64,000 nt of DNA, taken from contig NZ_CP101323.1 in assembly GCF_024300825.1 (NCBI RefSeq), positions 1,798,001 through 1,862,000 on the forward strand. The letters run 5' to 3'. This stretch comes from Natronomonas gomsonensis. Lineage in GTDB: Archaea; Halobacteriota; Halobacteria; Halobacteriales; Haloarculaceae. The notes beneath the pieces are model-generated. The model saw only the letters and a program-made list of their open reading frames with translations. It had not been told where the DNA came from and searched no databases. Every line of letters starts with the position of its first letter. Position 1 is the first letter of the stretch. Below are positions 43,170 to 52,185 of the stretch, one piece after another. The position numbers were made by a program, and so were the translations under genes.

Positions 43170-43970
43170 TCACACCACCACGAGCAGTAGAATCATGCCG
43201 CCGCCACCGGCGACGAACCCGGCGACCAGTTCCCGATACCCCTTCCCGTCGAGTTCTTCCCCCGCCTCCAGCGCGTCGGGGATGAACTCGCTCAACACGA
43301 GATAAATCATCGCACCGGCGGCGAAGCCGAACCCGGCGGGCAACAGCGGCTCTGCCAACTGGACGAACCCGAAGGCGATGACCGCGCCGAGTGGTTGGGG
43401 CAGCGAGGAGAAAATCGACCACCACACCATCTTCCACTCGGCGACGCCCATCGTCCGTAGCGGAATCGAGATGGCGACGCCCTCCGGGATGTTGTGAATC
43501 GAGATGGCGATGGTCATCGCGATTGCGAGGGCGGGGACGGTGAAGCCGAAAAGCGGGATGCCCGACCCGAGATTGAGTTCGGCGAAGGAGACGCCGATGG
43601 CGATGCCTTCCGGAAAGGAGTGGACCGTCAGGACGCCCAAGATGAGGACGAGCTTCTTGAAGTCGGCTTCCTCGTAGGTCCGGGAGTCGATGTCGGCGTC
43701 CATCAGCAGGTCGTTTGCGACCAACACGAGCAGGCCGCCGGCGACGAGTCCGACTGCGACGGTCGTCCACGGCCCCGCGTTCAGTCCCTCGGGGATGAGC
43801 CCGAATATCGAGGCGGCCATCATGATTCCCGAGGCGACTCCCCAGAGCGCCACGTTGAACTTCTCGGAGATGTCGGGGACGAAAAAGAACGGGAGCGCGC
43901 CGATGCCAGTCGCCAGGGCGGTGATGAGTCCGGCGATGAAGACGAGCGTGTAGGCGGCCCAGTCGACCAT
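43170..43970 (-). CDS. ZIP-family metal transporter
   Basis: A 266-residue divalent-metal transporter with about eight hydrophobic helices. The metal-binding transmembrane motifs are VHSFPEGIAIG and IHNIPEGVAISIP, in the order and spacing typical of ZIPs. A polar loop (DIDSRTYEEADF) lies between. The ATG at 43970 is chosen because the upstream 33 residues look non-coding. It probably imports zinc or a similar cation. It converges with the COG1361 gene (7 bases) and follows the Na+/Ca2+ exchanger gene on the same strand. Confidence 0.92.
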   Translation of the reverse strand: MVDWAAYTLVFIAGLITALATGIGALPFFFVPDISEKFNVALWGVASGIMMAASIFGLIPEGLNAGPWTTVAVGLVAGGLLVLVANDLLMDADIDSRTYEEADFKKLVLILGVLTVHSFPEGIAIGVSFAELNLGSGIPLFGFTVPALAIAMTIAISIHNIPEGVAISIPLRTMGVAEWKMVWWSIFSSLPQPLGAVIAFGFVQLAEPLLPAGFGFAAGAMIYLVLSEFIPDALEAGEELDGKGYRELVAGFVAGGGGMILLLVVV

Positions 43971-44037
43971 GATAGGACGTGTGTTGTGTCGGGTGTTGAG
44001 GCTATCGACTCGCTTGCTTTCACCGACAGCGGGGTGT

Positions 44038-45075
44038 TCAGATGCTCTTGAGGAACGCAGTCGCGCCAACGGTTTCGGCGACGACCCACGCGATGAACAG
44101 CGCGTAGGCGGCCAACAGCGTGTACGACTCGAAATCGGTCAACGAGAGTTCCGTCCGGAGCATCCCGAACAGGAGCACCGTCGCGAGCGTCAACACGCCC
44201 ATCATCGGGACTGCCACCGCGAAGTCGATGGTGATGCCGTCAACGATGAGGACGCCGACCGGAATCGCAACGAGCAAATCGAACGTGTTCGACCCGAGGA
44301 CGTTCCCGAGGCTGGTCAGTCCGTTCCCCGCCTGCGCCGACCGCACGCTCACGAGCAGGTCCGGGAGACTCGTCGCGGCCGCGACGATGGTGAGTCCCGC
44401 GATGAACTCGGGGATGCCGAACGCCGCCCCGATGGATTCGACGCCGACGACGAGTTCCTCGACGCCGACGACGATGACGACGAGTCCGGCGAGGAGTTTC
44501 GCCCACTCTCGACCGACCGAAATGCCGTCCCGGAGGTCTTCGGCGTCGTGGTCGCTGACGTCCTGCCACTGGATGAACAGGTACAGCCCGTACAACAGGA
44601 GCGGAATCACCGCCAGTGGTCGCGTAATCTCTCCAGCGAGCGCCCCGGCGTCCGGAACGGGGTAGTAAATGACTGCGAGCGCCAAGGTGATGACGAGCGC
44701 CGAGACCGCTATCATGTAGAACTGGGCTTCCTTGTAGACGATGGCGCGACTCGCTTCGAGCGGTTCGTCGGCGGCAAGCCCCGCCAGGCCGGGTATCACG
44801 AGGATGTTGAAGATTGCCGACCCGACGATGCCGCCGACGCCGATGTCGACGACGCCGGCGAACGCCGAGAAGACGACGGTGGTGAACTCGGGGAAACTCG
44901 ACCCGATTGCGACGACGATAGAGCCCTGGACGACCGCCGGCAGGCCGTAGTACGCCGACAGTTGCTCGGCGGCGCCCTCGAGCCAGCCGGTGCCAACCCA
45001 CAGCAGACTGGTCCCGAAAAGTATCAGGCCGACGCTCACGGCCGGCGTGTTCGGGAGGAAGCCGCCGAGTACCAT
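44038..45075 (-). CDS. Sodium/calcium exchanger family protein (CaCA)
   Basis: A 345-residue antiporter with about ten helices. The two alpha-repeats that bind the ions are GSSFPEFTTVVFSAFAGVVD with GSAIFN, and AAATSLPDLLVSVRSAQAG with GNVLGSNTFD. The reaction is Na+ or H+ exchange for Ca2+ across the membrane. It stands alone between the ZIP gene and glutamate dehydrogenase, with 67 bases from its stop to the ZIP start. The ATG at 45075 is followed by a hydrophobic start typical of the family. Confidence 0.93.
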   Translation of the reverse strand: MVLGGFLPNTPAVSVGLILFGTSLLWVGTGWLEGAAEQLSAYYGLPAVVQGSIVVAIGSSFPEFTTVVFSAFAGVVDIGVGGIVGSAIFNILVIPGLAGLAADEPLEASRAIVYKEAQFYMIAVSALVITLALAVIYYPVPDAGALAGEITRPLAVIPLLLYGLYLFIQWQDVSDHDAEDLRDGISVGREWAKLLAGLVVIVVGVEELVVGVESIGAAFGIPEFIAGLTIVAAATSLPDLLVSVRSAQAGNGLTSLGNVLGSNTFDLLVAIPVGVLIVDGITIDFAVAVPMMGVLTLATVLLFGMLRTELSLTDFESYTLLAAYALFIAWVVAETVGATAFLKSI

Positions 45076-45130
45076 CTCGTCGGGACAATCTCTCGGTCGG
45101 TAAATGAAGGCTCTGGATGATTGCCCGCCG

Positions 45131-46432
45131 CTACGGCCAGAGGCCGCGCGCCTCGTGGGCGGCCGCGATACGCGTGAGGGCGACGATGTAGGTCGCCTCG
45201 CGCCAGGTCACGTCGCGGGACTCGAACGTTTCGCGGATGGTGTTCCAGGCTTCGACCATCTCCGTTTCGAGTTCCTCGTTGACGCGTTCGAGCGACCACG
45301 ACCGGCGGTTGATGTCCTGGAGCCACTCGAAGTAGCTCACGGTGACGCCGCCGGCGTTCGCGATGATGTCCGGGATGACGGGAATGTCGCGTTCGGCGAA
45401 AATCGCATCGGCGGCGATGGTCGTCGGGCCGTTTGCGCCCTCGACGATGATGTCCGCCTGGATGTCGTCGGCGTTGGATTCGGTGAGGACGTTTCCGATA
45501 GCCGCCGGAATCAACACGTCCACGTCCAACTCCAGTAGTTCGTCGTTCGTGACCGTCTCGGGGGCGTCGTGTCGAAGCACGCCCTCGTGTTCCTCGTGGT
45601 GGGAGGGAATCGACCGCGTGTCCAGACCGTTCGTGTCGTAGACGCCGCCGTTAACATCGCTGACGGCGACGACGTTCGCCCCCCAGTCGTCGAGGAGTCG
45701 CGCGGCGTTGGCGCCGACGCTTCCGTACCCCTGGACGGCGACGGAGGTCTCCTTGATGTCCTTGTCGTAGTAGTCGATTACCTCTCGGGCGATGATGGCG
45801 ACGCTCCGGCCGGGCGCCTCGTCGCGACCTTCGCTGCCGCCGACTATCGGCGGCTTGCCGGTCACCACGCCGGGAATCGTCTCGCCTTCCTGCATCGAAT
45901 AGGCGTCCATCAGCCACGCCATCGTCTGGGGGTCCGTCCCCATGTCGGGGGCGGGAATGTCGAGCGTCGGGCCGATGGCCGGTCGCATCTCCTGGGCGAA
46001 CCGGCGGGTGAGCCGTTCCTTCTCGTCGTCGCTCAGCGCTTTGGGGTCGACGGCGATGCCGCCCTTCGCACCGCCGAACGGGAGGTCCATGACGGCGCAC
46101 TTCCAGGTCATCCACATCCCGAGACCGACACACTCGTCTCTGGTCACGTCGGGGTGATACCTGAGACCGCCCTTGTACGGGCCTCTGACGCTGTCGTGTT
46201 GGGCTCGATACCCCGTGAACACCTCCACGGAGCCGTCGTCCCGTTCGATGGGGACCGTAACCTCGTGGACCTTCTTGGGGTGTCTGAGCCGTTCGACGAT
46301 GCTCGGGTCGATGTCGACGTACTCGGCGGCGTATTCGAGTTGCCGGCGAGCGGTCTCCAGTGCGCTTTCGGGTTCGGACGACTCCGCTATCGTCTCCTCG
46401 GCGTCGTCACTCGGGGTCGTACTAGAAGCCAT
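45131..46432 (-). CDS. gdhB: Glutamate dehydrogenase
   Basis: A 433-residue Glu/Leu/Phe/Val dehydrogenase that links ammonia and 2-oxoglutarate. After about 30 acidic residues the fold begins. Catalytic Lys lies in [15 protein letters not shown], the glutamate site in GLRYHPDVT, and the dinucleotide loop in [15 protein letters not shown], followed by VVAVSDVNG. The start at 46432 is chosen as upstream residues look non-coding. It begins 2 bases after the stop of a 47-residue zinc-ribbon gene, so the two are cotranscribed. NAD versus NADP preference is not decided; the gdhB symbol follows haloarchaeal usage. Confidence 0.92.
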   Translation of the reverse strand: MASSTTPSDDAEETIAESSEPESALETARRQLEYAAEYVDIDPSIVERLRHPKKVHEVTVPIERDDGSVEVFTGYRAQHDSVRGPYKGGLRYHPDVTRDECVGLGMWMTWKCAVMDLPFGGAKGGIAVDPKALSDDEKERLTRRFAQEMRPAIGPTLDIPAPDMGTDPQTMAWLMDAYSMQEGETIPGVVTGKPPIVGGSEGRDEAPGRSVAIIAREVIDYYDKDIKETSVAVQGYGSVGANAARLLDDWGANVVAVSDVNGGVYDTNGLDTRSIPSHHEEHEGVLRHDAPETVTNDELLELDVDVLIPAAIGNVLTESNADDIQADIIVEGANGPTTIAADAIFAERDIPVIPDIIANAGGVTVSYFEWLQDINRRSWSLERVNEELETEMVEAWNTIRETFESRDVTWREATYIVALTRIAAAHEARGLWP

Positions 46433-46434
46433 TC

Positions 46435-46578
46435 TCACTCGATGGGTGTACCACGGTTCCGGAGATCCCCACCACACTCGGGGCAGGAACCGGGACTCTC
46501 GGCGGTGACCACGACGGTTCCACATTCGAAGCATTCGTACCGGCGTTCGGCGTTCGGGGTTTGGGTTTTGTCTCGCAT
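46435..46578 (-). CDS. 47-residue rubrerythrin-like zinc-ribbon protein
   Basis: [20 protein letters not shown] begins a short protein with four cysteines in two pairs (YECFECGT and GSCPECGG), ending RNRGTPIE. This is the small rubrerythrin-like/DUF7129-type zinc protein common in haloarchaea. ATG at 46578; the stop lies 2 bases before the glutamate dehydrogenase start. It is probably a metal-binding or regulatory micro-protein. A TATA-like element (CTTATACACC) lies about 55 bases upstream. Confidence 0.8.
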   Translation of the reverse strand: MRDKTQTPNAERRYECFECGTVVVTAESPGSCPECGGDLRNRGTPIE

Positions 46579-46693
46579 GGTGTCGGGAGCACTGTCGCGC
46601 GAATCGATTGCGCTCTGGATGTGGGTAATAGGTGTATAAGGGAATATTCGGCGGTTGGCTATCGAACCTCGCTGGTCGGTGAGGGTTGGATGG

Positions 46694-49561
46694 TCAACCC
46701 CCTGCCGCCGACTGCGCCGCCGGGACGCCGATGTCGTCGAACAGCGATTCGAACAGCGTCCGTTGGACGGCCCGGATGTGGTTGTAGAACGCCGTCGAGG
46801 AGATGCCGAGCGTCGCCGCGACGTCTTCGCCGGTGCTCTCGCGGGGGGTATCGAAGAAGCCGCTGTAGTAGGCCGTCTGAACCACTTCGAGTTGCCGGTC
46901 GGTCAGGCGGTCGAAGACCCGCGAGTACAGGTCCCGGTCCGTCGAGCGGTCGAACGTCTGTTTCGACTGCAGTCGAACGTCGTCGAACAACTCGCGGACG
47001 AGTCCCGTGATGTGTCGCACGTCGATGCTCTCGGGGATGTCGACGACGAGCGTCGTCGTCGTCGGGTTCGCCGAGACGCTCCGCAACACCGCGCCGTGGT
47101 CGGCCAACTCGATTGCGAGGAACGGACTCGACAGGCCGAGTCTGAGGACGCCACCGGTGCTGTCGGCACTGATTCGGTGGACCGTCTCGATGGAGTGCAG
47201 TTCCCGTGCAGCCGCCTCGACGGCGTCGATAGAGGTGTCCTCGACGGTGACGAAGACGTAACTCCCCTCGGTGGTCTGTTGGATGCCACCTTGATAAGAG
47301 AGCGTACAGTCGGCCGCCGCGGCGAGTCTGGAGAGAACGAACCGCTGGTCGTCGATGGACAACTCGACTCGCGTCATCGAGGTGGTGAGCAAGGCGTTCT
47401 TCCGCTCGATTGCGCTTATCGCCGCCGCAATCGTCTCGCCGAGTTCGGCGATGACCGTCCGCAAGGTGTCCTCGAAGGCGTTCTGGGTCCGCGCGTACAC
47501 CGTCAGGACGCCGTAAGTGAGTTCGTTGTACGAAAGCGGGATGCTCAACACCGAGAGGTAATCCCGCGACAGCGCGTCCTTTCGCCACTCCTCCTCCCGG
47601 AGTCGCGCGGCGACGTTCGACACCAATGTCACCTCCCGTGTGGCTGCCGCCCGTCCCACCGGTTCGGCCGTCGTCTCGTCGACGTGGAACGTACGACTGT
47701 CCAGATACCCCTGTTCGTCGCCCGCCCATGCCTGCGGTTCTATCGTGTCGGTTCGAGGGTCGACGGCGCCGACCCACGCGAAGGCAAAGCGGTCGTCGTC
47801 GGTGAGCAGTTCACACACCGTGTGGTCGATTTCCTCGCGCGTCTCGGCCTCGACGAGCGCTTGGTCGATTTCGCGAATCGTCTCGTTGATTCGGTTCAGC
47901 GCCGTCAGTTGGTCGTTGCGGTGTTGGAGTTCACGGTCCTGCTCGCGGAGTCGACTCTCACGGGTCACGCGGTCGAGTGCGGCCTCGGCCGTCGCCGCGA
48001 GCAAATCGGCGAGTTCGCGCGTCACGTCGTCGAAGGCGCCGACGGTTTCCGACCCCGCGACGAATACGCCGTGGTTGCCGAGCGGGATGAACGCCGCGCT
48101 CCGGAGGTCGGTCGCGCGGTTTTCGAGCCGGTCGGATTCGTGGACGTCGTCGAAAAACAGCGGTTCGTTCTCGACGAAACTGTAACTCGTCAGCCCGCCG
48201 TCGTTGGCGTGGACCGCTCGCAGCGGCCCGTTCAGCCGCTCCATCTCGGCGGAGTGGACCACCGGGTCGAGGTCGTTGTCGTCGGCGTCGAACAGGTAGA
48301 CGGCGCTGGCGTCGACGTCGAGGACGCTCGCGGTGTCGTCGACGACGTGCTGGGCGATTTCCTGGTGGGTTTCGGCGTACAGGAAATCCCTCGCCGTCCC
48401 CTGAAGCGTCGCCAGCGCCTCCTCGCGTTGCTTCCGTTTCGTGATGTCCCGACAGCTGTAGAGGAGCGTTCCGTCCTGAATCGACACCTCCCTGACGTTG
48501 ACCAACAGGGTGTGTTCCCGTCCGGCCTTGTCGGTGGCGGTACACTCGATGTTCTTCAACACGCCCTCCTCGGCGAGTTCCTCGCGGTCGAAGAGGTCCG
48601 GGCCGAGCAACTCCTCTATCGTCCCCAACTCCCGGATTTCCTCGACGGTGTAGCCGAAGATGAAGTGAACGTTCGGACAGACGTAGGTGTACTCGCCGGA
48701 TTCGTCGGTTATCAACACCGTATCCGTCATGTTGTTCAGCGTCACCCGGTGGAGTTCCTCCGACTGCCGGAGGTCGCGTTCGAGGTCGACCCGTTCGGTG
48801 ATGTCGACGGCTTCGACGAGGATGGAGACGATACGTCCGCGTTCGTCGCGAACGGGACGGGCCGAGAGGTCGACGACGCGCTCGGTTTCGTCCGCGGCAC
48901 CGGTGACGACCGCGTTGCCGAAGGTGCCGTCCATCGCCGTCTCGACGATTCGGCGCACGTCGGCCCGCGTCTCCGCCGACGCCGGCCCCCACGGGAGCGT
49001 CCAGAACGGCTCGCCGATGGCGTCTTCGACGCCTGTTTCGACCATCTCGCGGGCGGTTTCGTTCATCCGACTGAGAGTGCCGTCCGGGTCGAGCACCCAC
49101 GTGGCCGTCCGGCTGTCTTCGAAGATGGCGTCGAACTGCCTCGCACGGTCCCGTCGGGTCCTCGTTTCTCGGGCGGCGTCGACGCTCCGTTCGATGCGGT
49201 CGAGTACGTCGTCGACGTCGACGTGCTGTCCGTCGAGGGCGATGTAGTCGGTGGCGCCGGCGGCGATTGCGTCCGCGGCGACGGCTTCGCTCCCCGAAGC
49301 CGTGGCGAGTATCACCGGGAGCGTCCCGGTTTCGGCCCGAACCGAGCGGAGCAACTCCACGCCGGTCGACTCCGGCAGTACGTACTCGCTGAGGAGACAC
49401 TCGACCGATTCGTTTCGAACGGTTTCGAGCGCCGCCGCGGCCGTGGCGGCCCGCTCGACGACCGCGTCGGTGTGGGCGGTCAACGCGTCGGCGACCGTCT
49501 CGACCCAGTCTGTCTCCCCGACGAGCAGGACTCGGGTCGAACGGAGCGTCGCAGTCGGCAT
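46694..49561 (-). CDS. Bat-type multi-sensor transcriptional regulator (REC-PAS-PAS-GAF-GAF-HTH)
   Basis: A 955-residue regulator. Residues 10-125 form a response-regulator-like domain, but the phospho-acceptor position is Glu59 (CLLSEYVLPESTG) instead of Asp. PAS domains lie at about 145-255 and 265-390, GAF-like domains at about 395-530 and 555-715, a bacterioopsin-activator (Bat) domain at about 725-870, and the HTH-10 helix-turn-helix at the C-terminus (TDRQLEVVQTAYYSGFFDTPRESTGEDVAATLGISSTAF). Such proteins read redox or ligand cues and act directly on DNA. No operon; the acetyltransferase gene starts 602 bases upstream on the same strand and ends 54 bases before it. Target genes unknown. 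Confidence 0.88.
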   Translation of the reverse strand: MPTATLRSTRVLLVGETDWVETVADALTAHTDAVVERAATAAAALETVRNESVECLLSEYVLPESTGVELLRSVRAETGTLPVILATASGSEAVAADAIAAGATDYIALDGQHVDVDDVLDRIERSVDAARETRTRRDRARQFDAIFEDSRTATWVLDPDGTLSRMNETAREMVETGVEDAIGEPFWTLPWGPASAETRADVRRIVETAMDGTFGNAVVTGAADETERVVDLSARPVRDERGRIVSILVEAVDITERVDLERDLRQSEELHRVTLNNMTDTVLITDESGEYTYVCPNVHFIFGYTVEEIRELGTIEELLGPDLFDREELAEEGVLKNIECTATDKAGREHTLLVNVREVSIQDGTLLYSCRDITKRKQREEALATLQGTARDFLYAETHQEIAQHVVDDTASVLDVDASAVYLFDADDNDLDPVVHSAEMERLNGPLRAVHANDGGLTSYSFVENEPLFFDDVHESDRLENRATDLRSAAFIPLGNHGVFVAGSETVGAFDDVTRELADLLAATAEAALDRVTRESRLREQDRELQHRNDQLTALNRINETIREIDQALVEAETREEIDHTVCELLTDDDRFAFAWVGAVDPRTDTIEPQAWAGDEQGYLDSRTFHVDETTAEPVGRAAATREVTLVSNVAARLREEEWRKDALSRDYLSVLSIPLSYNELTYGVLTVYARTQNAFEDTLRTVIAELGETIAAAISAIERKNALLTTSMTRVELSIDDQRFVLSRLAAAADCTLSYQGGIQQTTEGSYVFVTVEDTSIDAVEAAARELHSIETVHRISADSTGGVLRLGLSSPFLAIELADHGAVLRSVSANPTTTTLVVDIPESIDVRHITGLVRELFDDVRLQSKQTFDRSTDRDLYSRVFDRLTDRQLEVVQTAYYSGFFDTPRESTGEDVAATLGISSTAFYNHIRAVQRTLFESLFDDIGVPAAQSAAGG

Positions 49562-49614
49562 TGCTCGCCGGTAGACGGCCCGGACGTTTCAACACACCGC
49601 CGCGGGTCCGGGGG

Positions 49615-50163
49615 TCACCGACCGAAATCGGCCAGCGTCAGCGCCATCGTGATGTCGTAGTTGGTCGTCTCGACGACCGAGAACCCCACGTCGTTGTAGA
49701 GGTTGACCGCACGGCGATTCTCCCGCTCGACGAGAAGCCAGACGTACTCGACGCCGTGTTCCCGCCCGTAACTCAGCGTGGCTTCCAGTAGCCGAGTGCC
49801 GATGCCCGCGCTGTGGTAGTCCTGATGGAGGAAGATGGCCAACTCACAGCGTCCGGGCTCTTCCTCGATGAGGACGGCCTGTCCGACGGCGCGGTCGTCG
49901 TGCCACGCCAGCACGCAGTAATCCGAGACCATCACGTCCAGCCACTCCTGCAGTCGCGTCTCGCGAACCGGCGGAATCCCGAGCGAGCGGTGTGCCGAAT
50001 CGAAGTCGTGGTACATCGCAAGGAGGGCGTCGTACTCCGAGTCGACCGGGCCGTCACCGTAGGCCCGGACCTCGATGTCGCGGCCCTTCGCGTCCCGAAA
50101 CGACAGCGGCGGCGGCTGGGTCCCCGCCTCGGTACCCAACTCCGGGAAATGACCCCCATACAT
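49615..50163 (-). CDS. GNAT-family acetyltransferase
   Basis: A 182-residue GCN5-type N-acetyltransferase. The acetyl-CoA loop is LHQDYHSAGIGTRLLEATLSYG (Q/R-x-x-G-x-G/A pattern as AGIGTRL), with LVERENRRAVNLYNDVGF after it. It stands 54 bases upstream of the Bat-type regulator gene on the same strand and could be cotranscribed. The substrate (protein N-terminus, amine or other) is unknown. Confidence 0.9.
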   Translation of the reverse strand: MYGGHFPELGTEAGTQPPPLSFRDAKGRDIEVRAYGDGPVDSEYDALLAMYHDFDSAHRSLGIPPVRETRLQEWLDVMVSDYCVLAWHDDRAVGQAVLIEEEPGRCELAIFLHQDYHSAGIGTRLLEATLSYGREHGVEYVWLLVERENRRAVNLYNDVGFSVVETTNYDITMALTLADFGR

Positions 50164-50386
50164 CGATGCCCACCACTACGACGGGGGTTACAGTAAACGT
50201 GTGGACGGACCGTACTCCCCGAGCGGCGGTCGCAGATTCACTGGGCAGCGACCGAACCGAGATGGGTTGGTTTTGATACACGGTGTGTTTCTCCATATCG
50301 CTTTCTTATTCGAGACTAACACCACGATATTCGATGGTTTCTGAGCAGGAACTGTGTTGAATGCAGGGGACGTATACCAAAACGTT

Positions 50387-50758
50387 ATGACAACCAACAC
50401 CGACGACAGTCGACTCCTCGCGATACTGCTCGTCGTGGTCGGCGCACTCGTCGTACTCCCCGCCCTGTTCATGGGGTTCGGAATGATGGGGTACGGCTCG
50501 ATGATGGGCGGGACGTGGGGTCACGGAATGTGGGGCGACGGAACGGTCTCCGGTTGGGTCGTTCTCGCGGGACTCCTCTTCCGACTCCTGTTCCTCGCGG
50601 CCATCGTCGCCGGGGGTTACTTCCTCTACCGGGCGATGACGGGGTCGGGCGGCGACGGTGACGCGGCGCTCGAGGAACTCCGACTCGCGTACGCACGCGG
50701 CGACCTCACCGAGGAAGAGTACGAAACGCGACGCGAGAATCTCCAACGGGACTCCTGA
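50387..50758 (+). CDS. SHOCT-domain membrane protein
   Basis: A 123-residue membrane protein. It has two hydrophobic helices (LAILLVVVGALVVLPALFMGF and VVLAGLLFRLLFLAAIVAGGYFL) with a Met/Gly-rich stretch between (MMGYGSMMGGTWGHGMWGDG), and ends in a SHOCT motif (AALEELRLAYARGDLTEEEYETRRENL). SHOCT domains are short C-terminal modules of unclear function. The Met and His residues in the linker might bind soft metals; this is speculative. The ATG at 50387 is chosen over a TTG 11 codons upstream. Confidence 0.85.
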   Translation: MTTNTDDSRLLAILLVVVGALVVLPALFMGFGMMGYGSMMGGTWGHGMWGDGTVSGWVVLAGLLFRLLFLAAIVAGGYFLYRAMTGSGGDGDAALEELRLAYARGDLTEEEYETRRENLQRDS

Positions 50759-50832
50759 CGGCCGTAGGTCGTCGCTGAGGCCTGCCGTCGTCGTCCCGGG
50801 TGCGTGGACGTGGACGCAAAATCAAAATTGCT

Positions 50833-50848
50833 TGTATTTCACAATACA
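50833..50848. promoter_or_regulatory. Inverted repeat upstream of the aminotransferase
   Basis: TGTATT-TCAC-AATACA: 6-base perfect arms with a 4-base spacer, about 10 bases before the likely TATA box, where a regulator could block or assist transcription factor binding. Confidence 0.45.
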
Positions 50849-50855
50849 CACAAGA

Positions 50856-50861
50856 CTTTAG
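50856..50861 (+). promoter_or_regulatory. TATA-like box of the 22-codon ORF and aminotransferase
   Basis: CTTTAG, centred 27 bases before the ATG at 50886, consistent with a leaderless transcript beginning with the small ORF. Confidence 0.4.
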
Positions 50862-50885
50862 CCGCGAGGCGGCCTATTCGAAACT

Positions 50886-50954
50886 ATGACCGATTCAGCG
50901 ACCGAGCGAATCGACCGCGAGTGCCGGGTCCACCGAGGAGGCGTCCTCGCGTGA
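50886..50954 (+). CDS. 22-residue upstream ORF coupled to the aminotransferase
   Basis: MTDSATERIDRECRVHRGGV then LA and a stop. Its TGA overlaps the GTG start of the aminotransferase (GTGA). It would be the first ORF of a leaderless mRNA. It may act as a leader that sets translation of the next gene; no peptide family is known. Confidence 0.4.
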   Translation: MTDSATERIDRECRVHRGGVLA

Positions 50955-52084
50955 GTTCCCGTCTGGACGGCCGGTTGACCCCGCTGGAACTCCGTGCGGA
51001 CATCCCCGCGCTCGAATCGACCGCCTACTTCAACACCGGCGCCAGCGGGCCGAGTCCGCGCTACGTCGTCGAGGCCGCGGAATCCTACACCGAGCGCCAC
51101 GAGTACGACGCCCACGCGTCCGGCGACCCCTACCCGCTGGCGTTCGACACCTACGACGAGGTCCGCGAGACGGTCGCCTCGTTTCTCGGCGCCCACCCCG
51201 ACGAAATCGCGCTCACCGAGAGCACGACCGACGGCATCAACCGCTTCGCCGGCGCCCTCGATTGGACCCCCGGCGACGTGGTCGTCCGGACGGACTTGGA
51301 ACACCCCGCCGGCGTTCTGCCGTGGGAGCGACGCGAACGCGACGGCGTGGAGGTCCGCGTCGTCGAGAGCGAGGGCGGACGCCTCGACCGAGCGGCGTTC
51401 GAGGCGGCCGTCGAGGACGCGAAACTGGTGTGTCTCAGCGCCGTCTCCTGGACACGGGGCACGAAACTGCCCGTCGCGGAGTTGACCGACATCGCCCACC
51501 GACACGACGCGCTCGTGTTGGTCGACGCCGTACAGGCACCCGGACAGATGCCCGTGGATGTCCGCGAGTGGGGCGCCGACGCCGTGGCGGCGGCCGGCCA
51601 CAAGTGGCTGCTCGGCCTCTGGGGCGCCGGCTTCCTCTACGTCCGCTCGGACCTCGCGGAACGTCTGGAGCCGACCGCAATCGGCTACCGGAGCGTGACA
51701 GACTCGGGTGCCACGCCCTTCGAGTACGAAGCGGGCGCACGCCGGTTCGAAATCGGGACGACGAACCCCGCTGCTCACATCGCCTTACAGGAGGCTATCG
51801 GCGTCTTCGAGGACATCGGTCTCTCGACGGTGTCCTCGCGCATCGAACGGCTCACCGACCACCTGAAAGCGAACATCCCGGAGGACCGTCTGCTCGGGCC
51901 GCGGTCCTACGAGTCGGGACTCGTCCCCATCGCCGTCGACGACGCCGAGGCGACGGTCGAACGGCTCGCCGACCGGTCCATCGTCGTCCGGGCGCTGCCG
52001 GGCGAGGAGGCGATTCGCGTCTCCGTCCACGCGTTCAACACTGCCGACGAAATCGACCGGCTGGTCGAGACGTTGGACTTCTGA
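50951..52084 (+). CDS. Class V aminotransferase (cysteine desulfurase-like)
   Basis: A 377-residue PLP enzyme of aminotransferase class V (SufS/CsdA or isopenicillin-epimerase-like branch). ESTTDGIN (cofactor phosphate), LVDAVQAPGQMPVDV and GHKWLLGLWG with the Schiff-base Lys are visible; EIGTTNPA matches the substrate loop. A SufS-type Cys in the flexible loop is not obvious. The GTG at 50951 overlaps the upstream ORF. Actual reaction unknown: cysteine desulfuration or transamination. Confidence 0.88.
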   Translation: MSSRLDGRLTPLELRADIPALESTAYFNTGASGPSPRYVVEAAESYTERHEYDAHASGDPYPLAFDTYDEVRETVASFLGAHPDEIALTESTTDGINRFAGALDWTPGDVVVRTDLEHPAGVLPWERRERDGVEVRVVESEGGRLDRAAFEAAVEDAKLVCLSAVSWTRGTKLPVAELTDIAHRHDALVLVDAVQAPGQMPVDVREWGADAVAAAGHKWLLGLWGAGFLYVRSDLAERLEPTAIGYRSVTDSGATPFEYEAGARRFEIGTTNPAAHIALQEAIGVFEDIGLSTVSSRIERLTDHLKANIPEDRLLGPRSYESGLVPIAVDDAEATVERLADRSIVVRALPGEEAIRVSVHAFNTADEIDRLVETLDF

Positions 52085-52185
52085 ACACGCTTTTCGACTC
52101 GTCGCTTCCTCGTTCGCTATCCGGACGGTTCTTCTCTCGTGGGATTCTCCCGTACTGGTAAGAGGAGACGGGCCGAACTCCGACC

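Noticed and set aside
46655-49660. A 1001-codon plus-strand frame opposite the Bat-type regulator
   Set aside because: It is the mirror image of the real gene; Arg/Val/Asp composition follows from GC-rich codons, with no domain resemblance.
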